Positions 9,370 to 18,316 are shown, counted from the first letter of the stretch. The stretch is 34,883 nucleotides of DNA from Bacteroidota bacterium (GCA_027619225.1 JAQCFW010000019.1:1-34883), one strand, 5' to 3'. Numbers and translations are program-made. The notes: generated by a model from the sequence alone, not told the origin.

Positions 9370-11637
9370 TTATTTAATGAGATCAAATGTTTTTGAAGAT
9401 GTATTAACCCGGATTTTAAAACTCCCGGATTCAATGACATATGAATTGTCGATTCCTATAAAACCAAGATCTTTAAGAGGTATTCTCATGGCAAAATCTA
9501 AGGTCTCATTTGGACCAATGTTAATCTTCTTATAATGTCTTAATCTTTCTACTGATGGAGTTATTGAGGCGAAAAGGTCTGAGATATAAACTTGAATTAT
9601 TTCTGTTGCATCACAATCGCTTTTGTTAGAAACAGACACCGTCAATTCAATCGTATCATCAATCAAATAAGATGATTTATCAATTGTGATAGAATCAATA
9701 CTTGCTTGGCAATAAGACAATCCATCGCCGAAATTAAACTGGGGATTAAAAGCATTTAATGAGAAATCCGTATGAATATCCTCGGTGTGTTTCCTGAAAT
9801 AAGGAATGTGAGAAGATGCATGTTTAGGCCAAGTGAATGGGAGTCGACCTGTAGGATTCACTTCACCACTAATGATTTCTGACAACGCTACTCCACCATA
9901 ATCGCCAGGTAAATAAGCCATAAGGATTCCATCGGCCATTGATTCAATATCATTGAATGTCCTGGGCCTTCCTTCAATGAAAACATATATTATTTTTACT
10001 CCTGTAGCTTTCAGAGCTGTAGCTAGATCTTTTTGATTTTGAAATAACTCAAGGTCTTCAATGTTTCCTGGAGTCTCGGTATAGGGCATTTCTCCAAGGA
10101 ATAAAATGGCATAATCTGGTTTTTGCAATTTTGTTTCAAAGACTATTTTTTCAATATCTGATTCATCAAAGTCCATCTCTAATGGAAAGTTTATGACATG
10201 ATCTTTCCCAAATTTTTGTATTAACGCTTCGGCTGCATTTGGTCTTTCTGAATTAGAATATTTAGGGTCATCTCCCTGCCAAGTGCCTGACCATCCTCCA
10301 TTAAGTGCTAACAGACTGTTTGCTGTTGGTCCAGTAACAAGGATTTTTCGATCTAAGTCTATCGGGAGTGCCTCATCTTCATTTTTCAGCAGGGTGATAG
10401 ATTCTTGAGCTGCTTGGAGTGTGTAATTCTTTAAATCAACCTCTTCCGAAGTGAAGGCACCGGATTTAGGGATAGGATTTTTGAATAATCCCAATTCTAA
10501 TTTTAAATGAAGTATCCGCCTAACACTTTCATCTATTCTAGCTTCTGAAATTTCACCATCTTTAATCAAATCAAGAAGAATTCCAGGAAATTCTAGATCT
10601 GTAGGCACCATGCTCATATCTATTCCTGCATCGATCGCTAGCTTCACAGCGTCCCTATAATTTTCAGCTACTTTATGCCTTGACACAAGGTATTTTATAT
10701 CTTCCCAGTCGGTGACTAAGACACCCTCAAAGCCTAGTTCTACTCTAAGTAAATCGTGCAGTAATTTTTTATTCACATGTACAGGGATTCCATTTAGCTC
10801 ACCACTATTCACCATGATCGTCTTCGCACCTGCATTTATAGCTCTTTCAAAAGGGGGAAGGAAATATTCTCTTAATTGCCTTTCAGGTATCCAGGCTGGA
10901 GTTCTATCCTTACCGCTTAATGGCATGCCATAACCATAAAAATGTTTTAATGTTGCAGCTATTGGATAGGGTCCTTCTTGATAGCCTAATACCATTGCTT
11001 CACCCATATCGGAAGTAAGTAAGGGGTCTTCCCCAAAGGTCTCCCAAAATCTAGGCCAACGTGGATCTAATCCTAAATCTAAAACAGGAGAGAAATTCCA
11101 TGGGATTCCTGATTCATAAACATCTCTCGCTGCATTTTCAGCAATTTTTCTAACAAGCTCAGTATTCCAAGTCGCAGCTAAACCAATTTGCTGAGGGCAA
11201 AGGTCAGCACCTGAAGTATAGGTAGCTCCATGAATTGCATCGACTCCGTATAGAACGGGTATTCCAGATGTTTTTTCCTGTGTTGCAGCAGCTTGAATGC
11301 CCTGGATTAGAGAGTTCCATTTTGATGAAGAGTAAGAGTGGCCTCCTGAATTTAATATGCTCCCAATTTTTAAATCAACAATGGCTGTTTTTAATTTCTC
11401 TTCATTCAACGTATGTGGTTCATCTAATGTGTATGGTCCACTGCCATCACACAACATACCTAATGTAAGTTGAGTCATTTCTCCAACCTTATCTTCTAAA
11501 GACAAAGTGCTCATAAGGCTATCTAAGAATATCGTATCTAAATCTTTTTTTGTATTTGTTGAACTGTTGCTACAGCTGAATAAAAACAAAATCGTGATCG
11601 CCAAAAAGGCATTTATACAGATGAATCTATTGCTCAT
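9370..11637 (-). CDS. GH3 beta-glucosidase lipoprotein
   Basis: Releases glucose from the non-reducing ends of laminari-oligosaccharides. The first in-frame initiation codon (11667) is TTG; the ATG at 11637 gives MSNRFICINAFLAITILFLFSC, a lipoprotein signal with lipobox LFSC (755 aa). Domains: N-terminal TIM barrel with IPVLYGVDAIHGATY, FSPVLDLGLDPRWPRFWETF and the LKHFYGYG pair; the nucleophile is the Asp of VLVTDWEDI (~D310). Next comes the alpha/beta sandwich (ITLLKNEDEALPIDLDRKIL, then NGGWSGTWQGDD) and a C-terminal fibronectin-III-like domain (LTVSVSNKSDCDATEIIQVY). Length and order are typical of full GH3 enzymes. It is separated from the SusC operon by 226 bp, so it may have its own promoter, but it shares strand and pathway. 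Confidence 0.95.
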   Translation of the reverse strand: MSNRFICINAFLAITILFLFSCSNSSTNTKKDLDTIFLDSLMSTLSLEDKVGEMTQLTLGMLCDGSGPYTLDEPHTLNEEKLKTAIVDLKIGSILNSGGHSYSSSKWNSLIQGIQAAATQEKTSGIPVLYGVDAIHGATYTSGADLCPQQIGLAATWNTELVRKIAENAARDVYESGIPWNFSPVLDLGLDPRWPRFWETFGEDPLLTSDMGEAMVLGYQEGPYPIAATLKHFYGYGMPLSGKDRTPAWIPERQLREYFLPPFERAINAGAKTIMVNSGELNGIPVHVNKKLLHDLLRVELGFEGVLVTDWEDIKYLVSRHKVAENYRDAVKLAIDAGIDMSMVPTDLEFPGILLDLIKDGEISEARIDESVRRILHLKLELGLFKNPIPKSGAFTSEEVDLKNYTLQAAQESITLLKNEDEALPIDLDRKILVTGPTANSLLALNGGWSGTWQGDDPKYSNSERPNAAEALIQKFGKDHVINFPLEMDFDESDIEKIVFETKLQKPDYAILFLGEMPYTETPGNIEDLELFQNQKDLATALKATGVKIIYVFIEGRPRTFNDIESMADGILMAYLPGDYGGVALSEIISGEVNPTGRLPFTWPKHASSHIPYFRKHTEDIHTDFSLNAFNPQFNFGDGLSYCQASIDSITIDKSSYLIDDTIELTVSVSNKSDCDATEIIQVYISDLFASITPSVERLRHYKKINIGPNETLDFAMRIPLKDLGFIGIDNSYVIESGSFKIRVNTSSKTFDLIK

Positions 11638-11886
11638 ATTTGATAAAATTTTGTCAAACTTAGTCAAAAGCTGTGACTTAACTCTCTAAAAAATATTTTT
11701 GTTTTCTCAATATCTTTAACAACTTCCGTTATCAATAATGGAAAACACTACATAGAATCCCAAACGAGTTCTTATGACTTCTAGCTATTTCGATTATTAA
11801 AACACATATCTCTCCCTGCGTTATCGCACGGCTCGTGATTCAACACAAGTTTAACACAACGCGACTGCGTCCTTAAGTTTAAGGTT
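11638..11886. other. Intergenic region with DGR-linker-like repeat (copy A) and post-VR hairpin
   Basis: No gene seen. Two blocks, CGCACGGCTCGTGATT (11825-11840) and CGCGACTGCGTC (11860-11871), recur in the same order and orientation at 34836-34851 and 34860-34871, upstream of the DGR avd gene. Between the linker and the stop codon of the FISUMP pseudogene is a perfect hairpin, CCTTAA-GT-TTAAGG (11871-11884), only 2 nt from the stop. DGR target genes commonly have a hairpin or cruciform just past the variable repeat, which fits. No TAnnTTTG promoter for GH3 was found here. Confidence 0.6.
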
Positions 11887-12067
11887 CTAATCCCGGATGC
11901 AACGAGCAGAGACCCCGTTGGCTTGACTGTAGTCGCCAGGGAGGACAGTGTCGTAGTAGTAGCTCAACAGACGTAACCAAGAGTAAGAACCGGACTCTGT
12001 AGACGACCACCAATATCCGTAGTACCCTTTGTTGAAAAAACCACCGGAGTATCGGAAACCGCCTGGC
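11887..12067 (-). repeat. VR-like segment 1 (diversified 3' end of the FISUMP pseudogene)
   Basis: From the GCCAGGCGG block to the stop codon this segment aligns codon for codon with the TR at 34144-34324. TR Asn codons are replaced by Phe, Tyr, Leu, Ser, Thr and Ala codons, while the framework (GGF, WWSS, SARC.RD) is retained. It shares most mutated codons with VR-like segment 2, so the two derive from one diversified ancestor. Confidence 0.75.
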
Positions 12068-13254
12068 AAACCTGAGAAATCGCTGGAATTCGCCGCACCT
12101 GTATTTGGTGCAATCCAATGGTCATAACCCGTCTCTTTCATCTTACCTCCTCCTAAATTTACTCCGCCAAGAAAGCAGTTAATTGAGTCCATTCATCGTC
12201 AGATGGAATATGCCAATCACTTGGGCAAATGCCTTCTGTCATAACGGCTGGCCAGTTGTAGAGGACTCCATATGTCTCGTAGTTATCAGTTGCTTTAGCA
12301 GCAACAACGTCAGTACCTTCGTAACCATAAACGTAGTAGTAAGGTACTGTTTCGCTTCCTGTGTTAAAGTCTGAAGCCTCAGGCAGATAGCGGCAGTTCT
12401 CTGCAAACCAACATTGGTCACCGATTTGGACAGTAGAGTAATCGTAGCCTTCGTGGGAGACAAGGTCGCCGAACATGTATGGGTTAGAAGTTATTCAAAT
12501 CCAAACACTTGAACATCAACATCACTTAGCTCAGAAGTAAGAGTACTCGTAAATGTTACATACCCATCTGCTGGATTAACAAATAGGTTGACAAATGTTA
12601 ATGACATATCGTATGCCTCTGTAATGTAATCCTCATCTTCAGGAACCTCAGTATAGATATTTATACCTGATTCAGCATTTGAAATCACAAAACCTCCTGC
12701 AATATCTCCTACGGAATAAGCCGGTGAGTTAGATGCTGTTACATGACTGAATACAGTGTAGTTACCGTTATTGATATTAGATACAACCAAGATTGATGCA
12801 ATATCGACGTTACCAGCATAAAGCTCAAGTAATAAAGATCCTGTACCGATAACATCACCCACTAGAAGTCCCGAAAGATTAAAAGATCCAGCATCTGAAA
12901 CTACTAATGAAGATAATATCTCAGACTCACCAGCATCTTGAGACATCGTGTAAATTAGGTTTGTTGAGCTACCCCCTACAGAATTATCGATAATTATATT
13001 AATTGTTGGAGAGAATCCTGTTGCAGAAAGACAACTACATTCATCACAAGCTAATGAACCATCCAAACATATGTATGAAGGTTCTAATCCCCCACAAGCT
13101 GCCCAAGAATAACTATATAATGAAAGAAGTCCCATGACATCGCTAACTCCAATAATACCATTTCCGTCATAATCAGGGTTATAATTAGGGTTAGTCTGCC
13201 CAAATGCATTGAAGCTTAAAGCAAATAGTAATAAAATAATTGATTTATAATTTT
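11887..13254 (-). pseudogene. FISUMP/C-type-lectin-fold secreted protein, degenerate tandem copy with VR-like 3' end
   Basis: Homologue of the intact neighbour at 13261-14766, reading from about 13254 to the TAG at 11887. Four lesions are visible by comparison. (1) The signal-peptide region (KSIILLLFALSFNAFGQ) has no ATG where the neighbour has one; the first usable ATG (13135) would drop the signal peptide. (2) An in-frame TAA at 12491 follows VQVFGFE. (3) About 2 extra bases near 12466 shift the frame before the FISUMP domain. (4) One base is missing near 12172 (ACTGCTTTC where the neighbour has ACTGACTTTC). The remaining pieces still read as FISUMP (YDYSTVQIGDQCWFAENC, then GVLYNWPAV, then CPSDWHIPSDDEW) and end in a VR-like segment (FRYSGGFFNKGYYGYWWSS...ARCIRD). 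It is not expected to make a functional protein. Confidence 0.88.
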
Positions 13255-13260
13255 AAGTTT

Positions 13261-13443
13261 TTAATCCCGAACGCAACGAGCAGAGACCCCGGTGGCATGA
13301 CTGTAGTCGCTTTGGAGAACAGTGTTGTAGTAGTAGCTCAGCAGACGTAACCAAGAGTAGGAACCGGCCTCTGTAGACGACCACCAATATCCGTAGTACC
13401 CTTTGTTGAAAAAACCACCTGTGTATCGGTAACCGCCTGGCAA
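13261..13443 (-). repeat. VR-like segment 2 (3' end of the intact FISUMP gene)
   Basis: Aligns over 58 codons with the TR at 34144-34324. A hand count gives about 28 mismatches at the ~55 TR adenines (~50%) and about 20 at the ~119 other positions (~17%). Variable codons include TAC, TTC, AGC, CTC, GCC and ACC where the TR has AAC. The end TCTGCTCGTTGC is shared exactly with the TR, as expected of an IMH-type anchor. The non-adenine differences mean this TR is not its immediate template. Confidence 0.75.
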
Positions 13444-14766
13444 GCCTGTGAAATCGCTGGAATTAGTCGCGCCTGTATTTGGCGAAACCCAATGGTCATA
13501 ACCCGTCTCTTTCATCTTACCTCCTCCTAAATTTACTCCGCCAAGAAAGTCAGTTAATTGAGTCCATTCATCGTCAGATGGAATATGCCAATCACTTGGG
13601 CAAATGCCTTCTGTCATAACGGCTGGCCAATTGTAAAGAACGCCATAAGTAGAGTAGTTCTCAGTAGCTTTAGCAGCTGCAACGTCAGTACCTGCGTAAC
13701 CATAAACGTAGTAGTAAGGTACTGTTTCGCTTGCTGTGTTAAAGTCTGAAGCCTCTGGCAGATAGCGGCAGTTCTCTGCAAACCAACATTGGTCACCGAT
13801 TTGGACAACAGAGTAATCGTAGCCATCGTGAGAGACGAGACCACCACAGGGAGCTATAGGGATAATATCAAACATAAACTCTTGAACATCAACATCGCCG
13901 AGCTCAGTTGTTAAAGTACTCGTAAAGGTGAGAGAACCTCCTTCAGGGTTAACAAATAAATCGTCAAAAGTTAAATACATATCGTACGCCTCAGCAATGT
14001 AATCCTCATCTTGAGGAACCTCAGTATAGATATTTATACCTGATTCAGTATTTGAAATCACAAAACCTCCTGCAACATCTCCTACGGAATAAGCCGGTGA
14101 GGAAGATGCTGTTACATAATTGAATACTGTGTAGTAACCGTTATTGATGTTAGATACAACCAAGTTTGATATAATATAGAAGTTACCTGCATAAAGCTCA
14201 AGATATAACATCCCTGAACCGATAACATCACCCACCAGAAGTCCGGAAAGATTAAAAGATCCCAAATCTGAAATCACGGAAGAAGAGAATATCTCCGACT
14301 CTCCACTATCTTGAGACATCGTGTAAGTGAGACTCGACGTACCCTCCCCCATCAAGTCAGCGAGCATTATATTAACTGTTGGTGAGAACTCGGGCAAAGC
14401 TGTACAATCAGATTCACCACAAACTAAAGCACCATCCCAACATGTGTATGAAGGTCCTGGACCATTACATACTCCACACTCGTCAAGCAAAGAACTTCCA
14501 TTTATAACGCAAGCACAGTCAATGTATAAAGTACAACTACCGTCATCAACATTTGCTAATGGGTTATACTCAACTGCATAAGAATATGTACATCCCGTTA
14601 TCACCTCTACATTATCCCAAGAAGAACCAAAAGATGAAAGAAACCCCAGAAGATCAGAAATATCAATAAAATTATTCCCGTCATAATCAGGGTTGAAATT
14701 CGGATTTATCTGCCCAAATGAATTGAAGCTTAAAGCAACTAATATAAATGTAATTAAATATCTCAT
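13261..14766 (-). CDS. Secreted FISUMP-domain protein with C-type-lectin-fold, VR-like C terminus
   Basis: 501 aa from the ATG at 14766 (a second ATG two codons earlier at 14772 is possible; the longer frame to 14898 has no signal peptide at its N terminus). Signal peptide MRYLITFILVALSFNSFGQ. Residues ~22-50 contain a dockerin-like calcium motif (DYDGNNFIDISDLLGFLSSF). Next is a Cys-rich segment (EYNPLANVDDGSC; DECGVCNGPGPSYTCWDG), a beta-rich ~170-residue middle domain, then a FISUMP (Fibrobacter major paralogous) domain: YDYSVVQIGDQCWFAENC, GVLYNWPAV, CPSDWHIPSDDEWTQL, WWSSTEAGSYSW, GVSARCVRD. FISUMP is a C-type-lectin-like fold in which the C-terminal face can be varied by DGRs. No lipobox or T9SS sorting domain is seen. 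Probably a secreted ligand-binding protein and a former or occasional DGR target. Confidence 0.85.
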   Translation of the reverse strand: MRYLITFILVALSFNSFGQINPNFNPDYDGNNFIDISDLLGFLSSFGSSWDNVEVITGCTYSYAVEYNPLANVDDGSCTLYIDCACVINGSSLLDECGVCNGPGPSYTCWDGALVCGESDCTALPEFSPTVNIMLADLMGEGTSSLTYTMSQDSGESEIFSSSVISDLGSFNLSGLLVGDVIGSGMLYLELYAGNFYIISNLVVSNINNGYYTVFNYVTASSSPAYSVGDVAGGFVISNTESGINIYTEVPQDEDYIAEAYDMYLTFDDLFVNPEGGSLTFTSTLTTELGDVDVQEFMFDIIPIAPCGGLVSHDGYDYSVVQIGDQCWFAENCRYLPEASDFNTASETVPYYYVYGYAGTDVAAAKATENYSTYGVLYNWPAVMTEGICPSDWHIPSDDEWTQLTDFLGGVNLGGGKMKETGYDHWVSPNTGATNSSDFTGLPGGYRYTGGFFNKGYYGYWWSSTEAGSYSWLRLLSYYYNTVLQSDYSHATGVSARCVRD

Positions 14767-15119
14767 AGCCATGCATTTATAGATACAAAAACGAACACTG
14801 TTTTTTATAATAAAATATATTTTGTTTTTATAAAGATACCACTTTTTTTTACATAAAATTACACTTTCGACAATAAAAATGATGTATGCATTGCACAACC
14901 TAACGGAAATATTAGAATTTAAAACTTGATTTGCAGAAAACAGATCTACGAATAGGAGTTGAGATAAGATGAAATCTTTTTATTCTTCATTGCATTCGAA
15001 GCGAGGTATACTTAACTTTAAAAACTTCAAGGGTACATCAGAAATTCAAAAAGTTTTGAGAAAATGATAACTCTATTTAGTCACTTTTTGTTACTGTTTC
15101 ACTGAAATAAATAAAAATT

Positions 15120-16298
15120 ATGGAGTACATATTAGTCCTAATTATCTCGATAGCGATAGTCACTTTTGTATTAACAAAGCAGAAACACAAAAACTCTTCA
15201 GTAGAAGACCGTAACCTAGAGTTAGAAAAAAATCTATCTTCAAAAGAAGAGATAATCAATAACCTTCAATCTAAAAAAGAAGTTTTGGAAGTTCGATTAG
15301 CTGAATTTGAAGAGTTGAAAACTGAAAACACTATTATAAAAGAAAGACTTAAAAATACTGAGAATGAACGAAATGATATAAAAACAAAAAACACGACTCA
15401 CGAAAACAATGAGGAAGCAAGAAATGAAGCTTTACGGAAATCATTAGAACAAAGCAACACATTACAAAAGTCATTAAACAATGAAAAAGAAAGACTAAAT
15501 GATGAGCGCGTACAAGAGAAGGAACAGCAAATGCTGGATATGAAACGTTTATGGGTTCAGCATGAAAAGGATGTTGAAAGTCATATTAGAGGCATCTGTA
15601 AAGACTACCTCCTAAAATATATTTCCCAAGAAGATTTTCCATACCCACGTAATAAGCCAGATAACACGATAGAAATTTCTGATCAATTAATAATTTTTGA
15701 TGCAAAAAGTCCTGCAAGTGATGATTTAGAAAATTTCCCTAAGTACATCAAAACGCAAACGGAAAGCTTAAAAAAATATTCACAACACAGTGACGTGAAG
15801 AAAGACATGTATTTAGTCATTCCATCGAACACTTTAAAAGTCATTCATCAGTACACTTACAATCTAGGAGATTACTATGTCTTTGTGATCACAAAAGATT
15901 CTTTAGAACCTATTATTCGTAGTCTAATTAAAATTCAAGAGTTCGAATCTGTTGAGAAATTAAGCCCCGAGGATAGAGATGATATATGTAGAATCATAGG
16001 GAAATTTGCACATACAACAAAACGAAGAATTCAGATAGATCAATTTTTTGCAGAAGAATTTTTGGAGACTTTGAAAAAAGCTAAAACACAACTGCCGGAA
16101 GAAATATTAAAAAGTGTTGTTGAATTTGAAGGTGCCGAAAAGCTAAATCCACCTATGGAGAAACGAAATAAGAAGATTTTAGTTGAAAACCTTGCTAGTA
16201 AAAAAATAGAGCTCGATAAGGAAATTGAAATCCGTGATATCCCTGAGATCGAAGCTATAATAACCTTCAAAGATGATAAGAGGGACAAACTGAAATAA
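15120..16298 (+). CDS. rmuC: DNA recombination protein RmuC
   Basis: 392 aa. The N-terminal membrane anchor (MEYILVLIISIAIVTFVLT) is followed by a long Lys/Glu-rich coiled coil (residues ~25-150), then the RmuC nuclease-like domain (~150-330). That domain carries ISDQLIIFDAKSPASDDLENF (the PD-(D/E)xK-like DxK), KDMYLVIPSNTLKVIHQY and YYVFVITKDSL. RmuC proteins limit inversions and help genome stability; the exact activity is not settled. The gene is alone on the plus strand between minus-strand FISUMP and AbiE genes. No TAnnTTTG box was found in the 350-bp upstream gap, which otherwise shows nothing. Confidence 0.9.
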   Translation: MEYILVLIISIAIVTFVLTKQKHKNSSVEDRNLELEKNLSSKEEIINNLQSKKEVLEVRLAEFEELKTENTIIKERLKNTENERNDIKTKNTTHENNEEARNEALRKSLEQSNTLQKSLNNEKERLNDERVQEKEQQMLDMKRLWVQHEKDVESHIRGICKDYLLKYISQEDFPYPRNKPDNTIEISDQLIIFDAKSPASDDLENFPKYIKTQTESLKKYSQHSDVKKDMYLVIPSNTLKVIHQYTYNLGDYYVFVITKDSLEPIIRSLIKIQEFESVEKLSPEDRDDICRIIGKFAHTTKRRIQIDQFFAEEFLETLKKAKTQLPEEILKSVVEFEGAEKLNPPMEKRNKKILVENLASKKIELDKEIEIRDIPEIEAIITFKDDKRDKLK

Positions 16299-16386
16299 TC
16301 AACCCTGCAGATGTTACATAGACATTTGCGACAATGCCCCCCTCCTTACACAAGTGAACTTCTGACAAAGTTGGCATAAAAAAAAG

Positions 16387-17227
16387 CTAACTGACTGATT
16401 CAAATGCTCTAAACTGCCGTTCTATTCTTCTCCACATTTCCTCAAAATCAGGAAGCTCTTGAATTTGGTGGCTTAATCTCCTTTCCCACGTCCTTTTCAG
16501 CTTCTCTTTATTAGCTGATAATCTTTCTATGAACTCCTCTGGGTTACGGCCTTTATTTACGGCCTTTATTTACGGCCTTCCTATGAAATTCAGCAAAGAT
16601 TTCTTGCATCATAAGTCCAACTTCATCGGTAATGTAATCGAAGTCATACATATCCCTTGGCTCAACTCGGCTCATCAACGCTACCATCTTTTCTATGATC
16701 ACTTCCTTCAAAGAATAGGACTGAATATAAACTTCTCGCTCATCCGCAAGATCTTCATATTCGTGAAGTATTGATTTATACTCCAAATTAAATTCTAACA
16801 CTTCTCCCCTAGTTGCATCAATTTTTACAGCATCAACTGCACCTGAAGGGAGCGAGTATGCAATACCGAACTTCATACTATTTGTTGCAACATGCGGATT
16901 CTTTGAGTCCTCTGGGATGTTAAACTTTAGTCGTGCTGTTCTTTCGATGTCAGAAAATACCTTTTCAAATTCCTCATAAACGTTATCGTCTGTTAAAGTA
17001 TCCAATACATTTGGGTGAATGGTAAAATCCATATCCTCAGAGTATCTGTAATCTCCGAAATATATCTTCTTAAGGCACGTGCCTCCTTTAAAGATTAATG
17101 CTTCTGAAAGCACTTTATTTCTGCTGATACCCCACAGTATCCATGATATCATGTAATCCTTTTGGATTTGAGACATACGCACACCATGTGCGTTTGCTAT
17201 CCTTTGTAATTTGCCTTGTGCTATCAT
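16387..17227 (-). pseudogene. abiEii: AbiEii-type nucleotidyltransferase toxin, frameshifted by a 13-bp tandem duplication
   Basis: Type IV toxin-antitoxin toxin of the AbiEii/DUF1814 nucleotidyltransferase family, acting in abortive phage defence. The uninterrupted reading frame is 224 aa (stop at 16553) and contains the NTase motif FKGGTCLKK (46-54) followed by YSEDMDFTI (Asp pair ~65-67). At its end the minus strand reads GGCCGTAAATAAA twice in tandem. Deleting one unit in silico puts the frame straight into 55 further sense codons (NPEEFIERLSANKEKLKRTW, then LPDFEEMWRRIERQF) ending at TAG 16387-16389, giving 275 aa, the usual family length. So the current allele is truncated but could revert by slippage. 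It overlaps abiEi by 4 bp (ATGA). The catalytic core is intact, so residual activity cannot be excluded. Confidence 0.88.
16544..16577 (-). repeat. 13-bp tandem repeat in abiEii (possible slippage tract)
   Basis: On the plus strand the unit TTTATTTACGGCC occurs at 16552-16564 and 16565-16577, preceded by a partial copy TTACGGCC at 16544-16551. Thirteen is not a multiple of three, so gain or loss of one unit switches the C terminus of the toxin. Confidence 0.95.
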
Positions 17228-18114
17228 GTGTAAATACCGTTTTTGATGGTCTCAATATCTACATTCATCTTAAGGCCAAATCCAGAATCTTTTTTTCCTT
17301 CGTCAGGTGCAGTGGTGTCCAACAATGGAAACGCATTTCCAAGGCTGTGCTCATCACTTAAAGGTGCCGTGTTACGTTCAAATTCTTTCATATTCTCCAA
17401 AGGAACAGTGATTTCTAATTGCTTGTTGATCATGCCTTGATGATAAGCCGTCCACTTCACTTCAACTACATAACATAAGAATAGATATCTCTTAATAGCA
17501 GCATTGCTATTATTGGTAACGAAGTACCTCAATAACTGCTGAAGATCAATCTTGTCCTTTGTATCAAAGATGGCACGTGCAACTTCGACTATCCCACCAC
17601 ATAAGTGAGGTTTTGTGCAAGCATCAACAATCGTTTTTTCTAGGTCACTTACAGCTACTCTGTCAAAGTCGTTTAACCAACTCTTCTCGACTCCAAAAAA
17701 CCGTTCTGTCATTTGAGTAACGAATGTGAATTTAACTCCCTGTATCAATTTTACAGGCGTTGAGGTTCTATCTTCAATTACTATAATTTCTGCAAGGCTT
17801 GGTTGAGTAATAAGTCCATGAATCTGCATTGCTGAGTAATACCCTATATAGTATTTCTTCCCTTGCATTAACATTTTGGCCACCACATGCCAATTTGGAA
17901 GGTAAGTCTCAGCATCGTACATCGTCGGCACAATTAGGTAGTGCCCTCGTTCTAATTTTGTAATAGTTCCTTTTGCAACCATTCTGTTTAGGACATTGGA
18001 CAATGAAGTATTGCTAGAAGAAGGAAACTTCTCCAATACATCTTGGTAGGTAAAACTAATCTTGTCTTCAACTGCAAACACCTTTAATATCTGCCAACTA
18101 ATGTCTTTCTTCAT
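17224..18114 (-). CDS. abiEi: AbiEi-type antitoxin / transcriptional repressor
   Basis: 296 aa. N-terminal winged-helix domain (ISWQILKVFAVEDKISFTYQ, then NVLNRMVAKGTITKLERGHY), then the AbiEi antitoxin domain (NWHVVAKMLMQGKKYYIGYY, SAMQIHGLITQP, KFTFVTQMTERFFGVEKSW, VAVSDLEKTIVDACTKPHLC). Family knowledge: AbiEi neutralises the AbiEii nucleotidyltransferase without a stable complex and represses its own promoter by binding two inverted repeats. It precedes abiEii with a 4-bp overlap, the standard antitoxin-toxin order. An unusual extra C-terminal tail (~230-296; FERNTAPLSDEHSLGNAF, then LDTTAPDEG) is longer than I expect for the family. A promoter flanked by inverted repeats lies directly upstream. 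Confidence 0.9.
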   Translation of the reverse strand: MKKDISWQILKVFAVEDKISFTYQDVLEKFPSSSNTSLSNVLNRMVAKGTITKLERGHYLIVPTMYDAETYLPNWHVVAKMLMQGKKYYIGYYSAMQIHGLITQPSLAEIIVIEDRTSTPVKLIQGVKFTFVTQMTERFFGVEKSWLNDFDRVAVSDLEKTIVDACTKPHLCGGIVEVARAIFDTKDKIDLQQLLRYFVTNNSNAAIKRYLFLCYVVEVKWTAYHQGMINKQLEITVPLENMKEFERNTAPLSDEHSLGNAFPLLDTTAPDEGKKDSGFGLKMNVDIETIKNGIYT

Positions 18115-18142
18115 GCTTGAAGTATAAATAACATGTAAATTA

Positions 18143-18217
18143 ACTCATAACATGAATTCAAATGTAATAAATATCTCCGTGAAAGACAAATAATACACAT
18201 TAATTCATGTTTTAAGT
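18143..18217 (-). promoter_or_regulatory. abiE promoter flanked by two ~23-bp inverted repeats (AbiEi operator candidates)
   Basis: Minus-strand -7 box TACATTTG (18166-18159) and -33 box TTTG (18190-18187) are separated by 20 bp, a good match to the Bacteroidota sigma-A consensus. Two 23-bp segments, 18143-18165 and 18195-18217, are inverted copies (about 18 of 23 matching; shared core AACATGAATT / AATTCATGTT), centres 52 bp apart. The left copy overlaps the -7 box and the right one lies upstream of the -33 box. This matches the known AbiEi autoregulation layout of two 23-bp inverted repeats. Confidence 0.7.
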
Positions 18218-18316
18218 GAATAACAATGTGTTTTATAGCTAAATAGTGGATTAAAATGGAGTGCCTACATTGTAATTTTAACACCTTCTCTGTCGAAAGA
18301 TGGGGAGCATTACACT

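Noticed and set aside
14773-14898. 44-residue N-terminal extension of the intact FISUMP protein
   Set aside because: AT-rich, Lys/Phe/Ile-rich and unlike a signal peptide; a proper signal peptide starts at the ATG at 14766.
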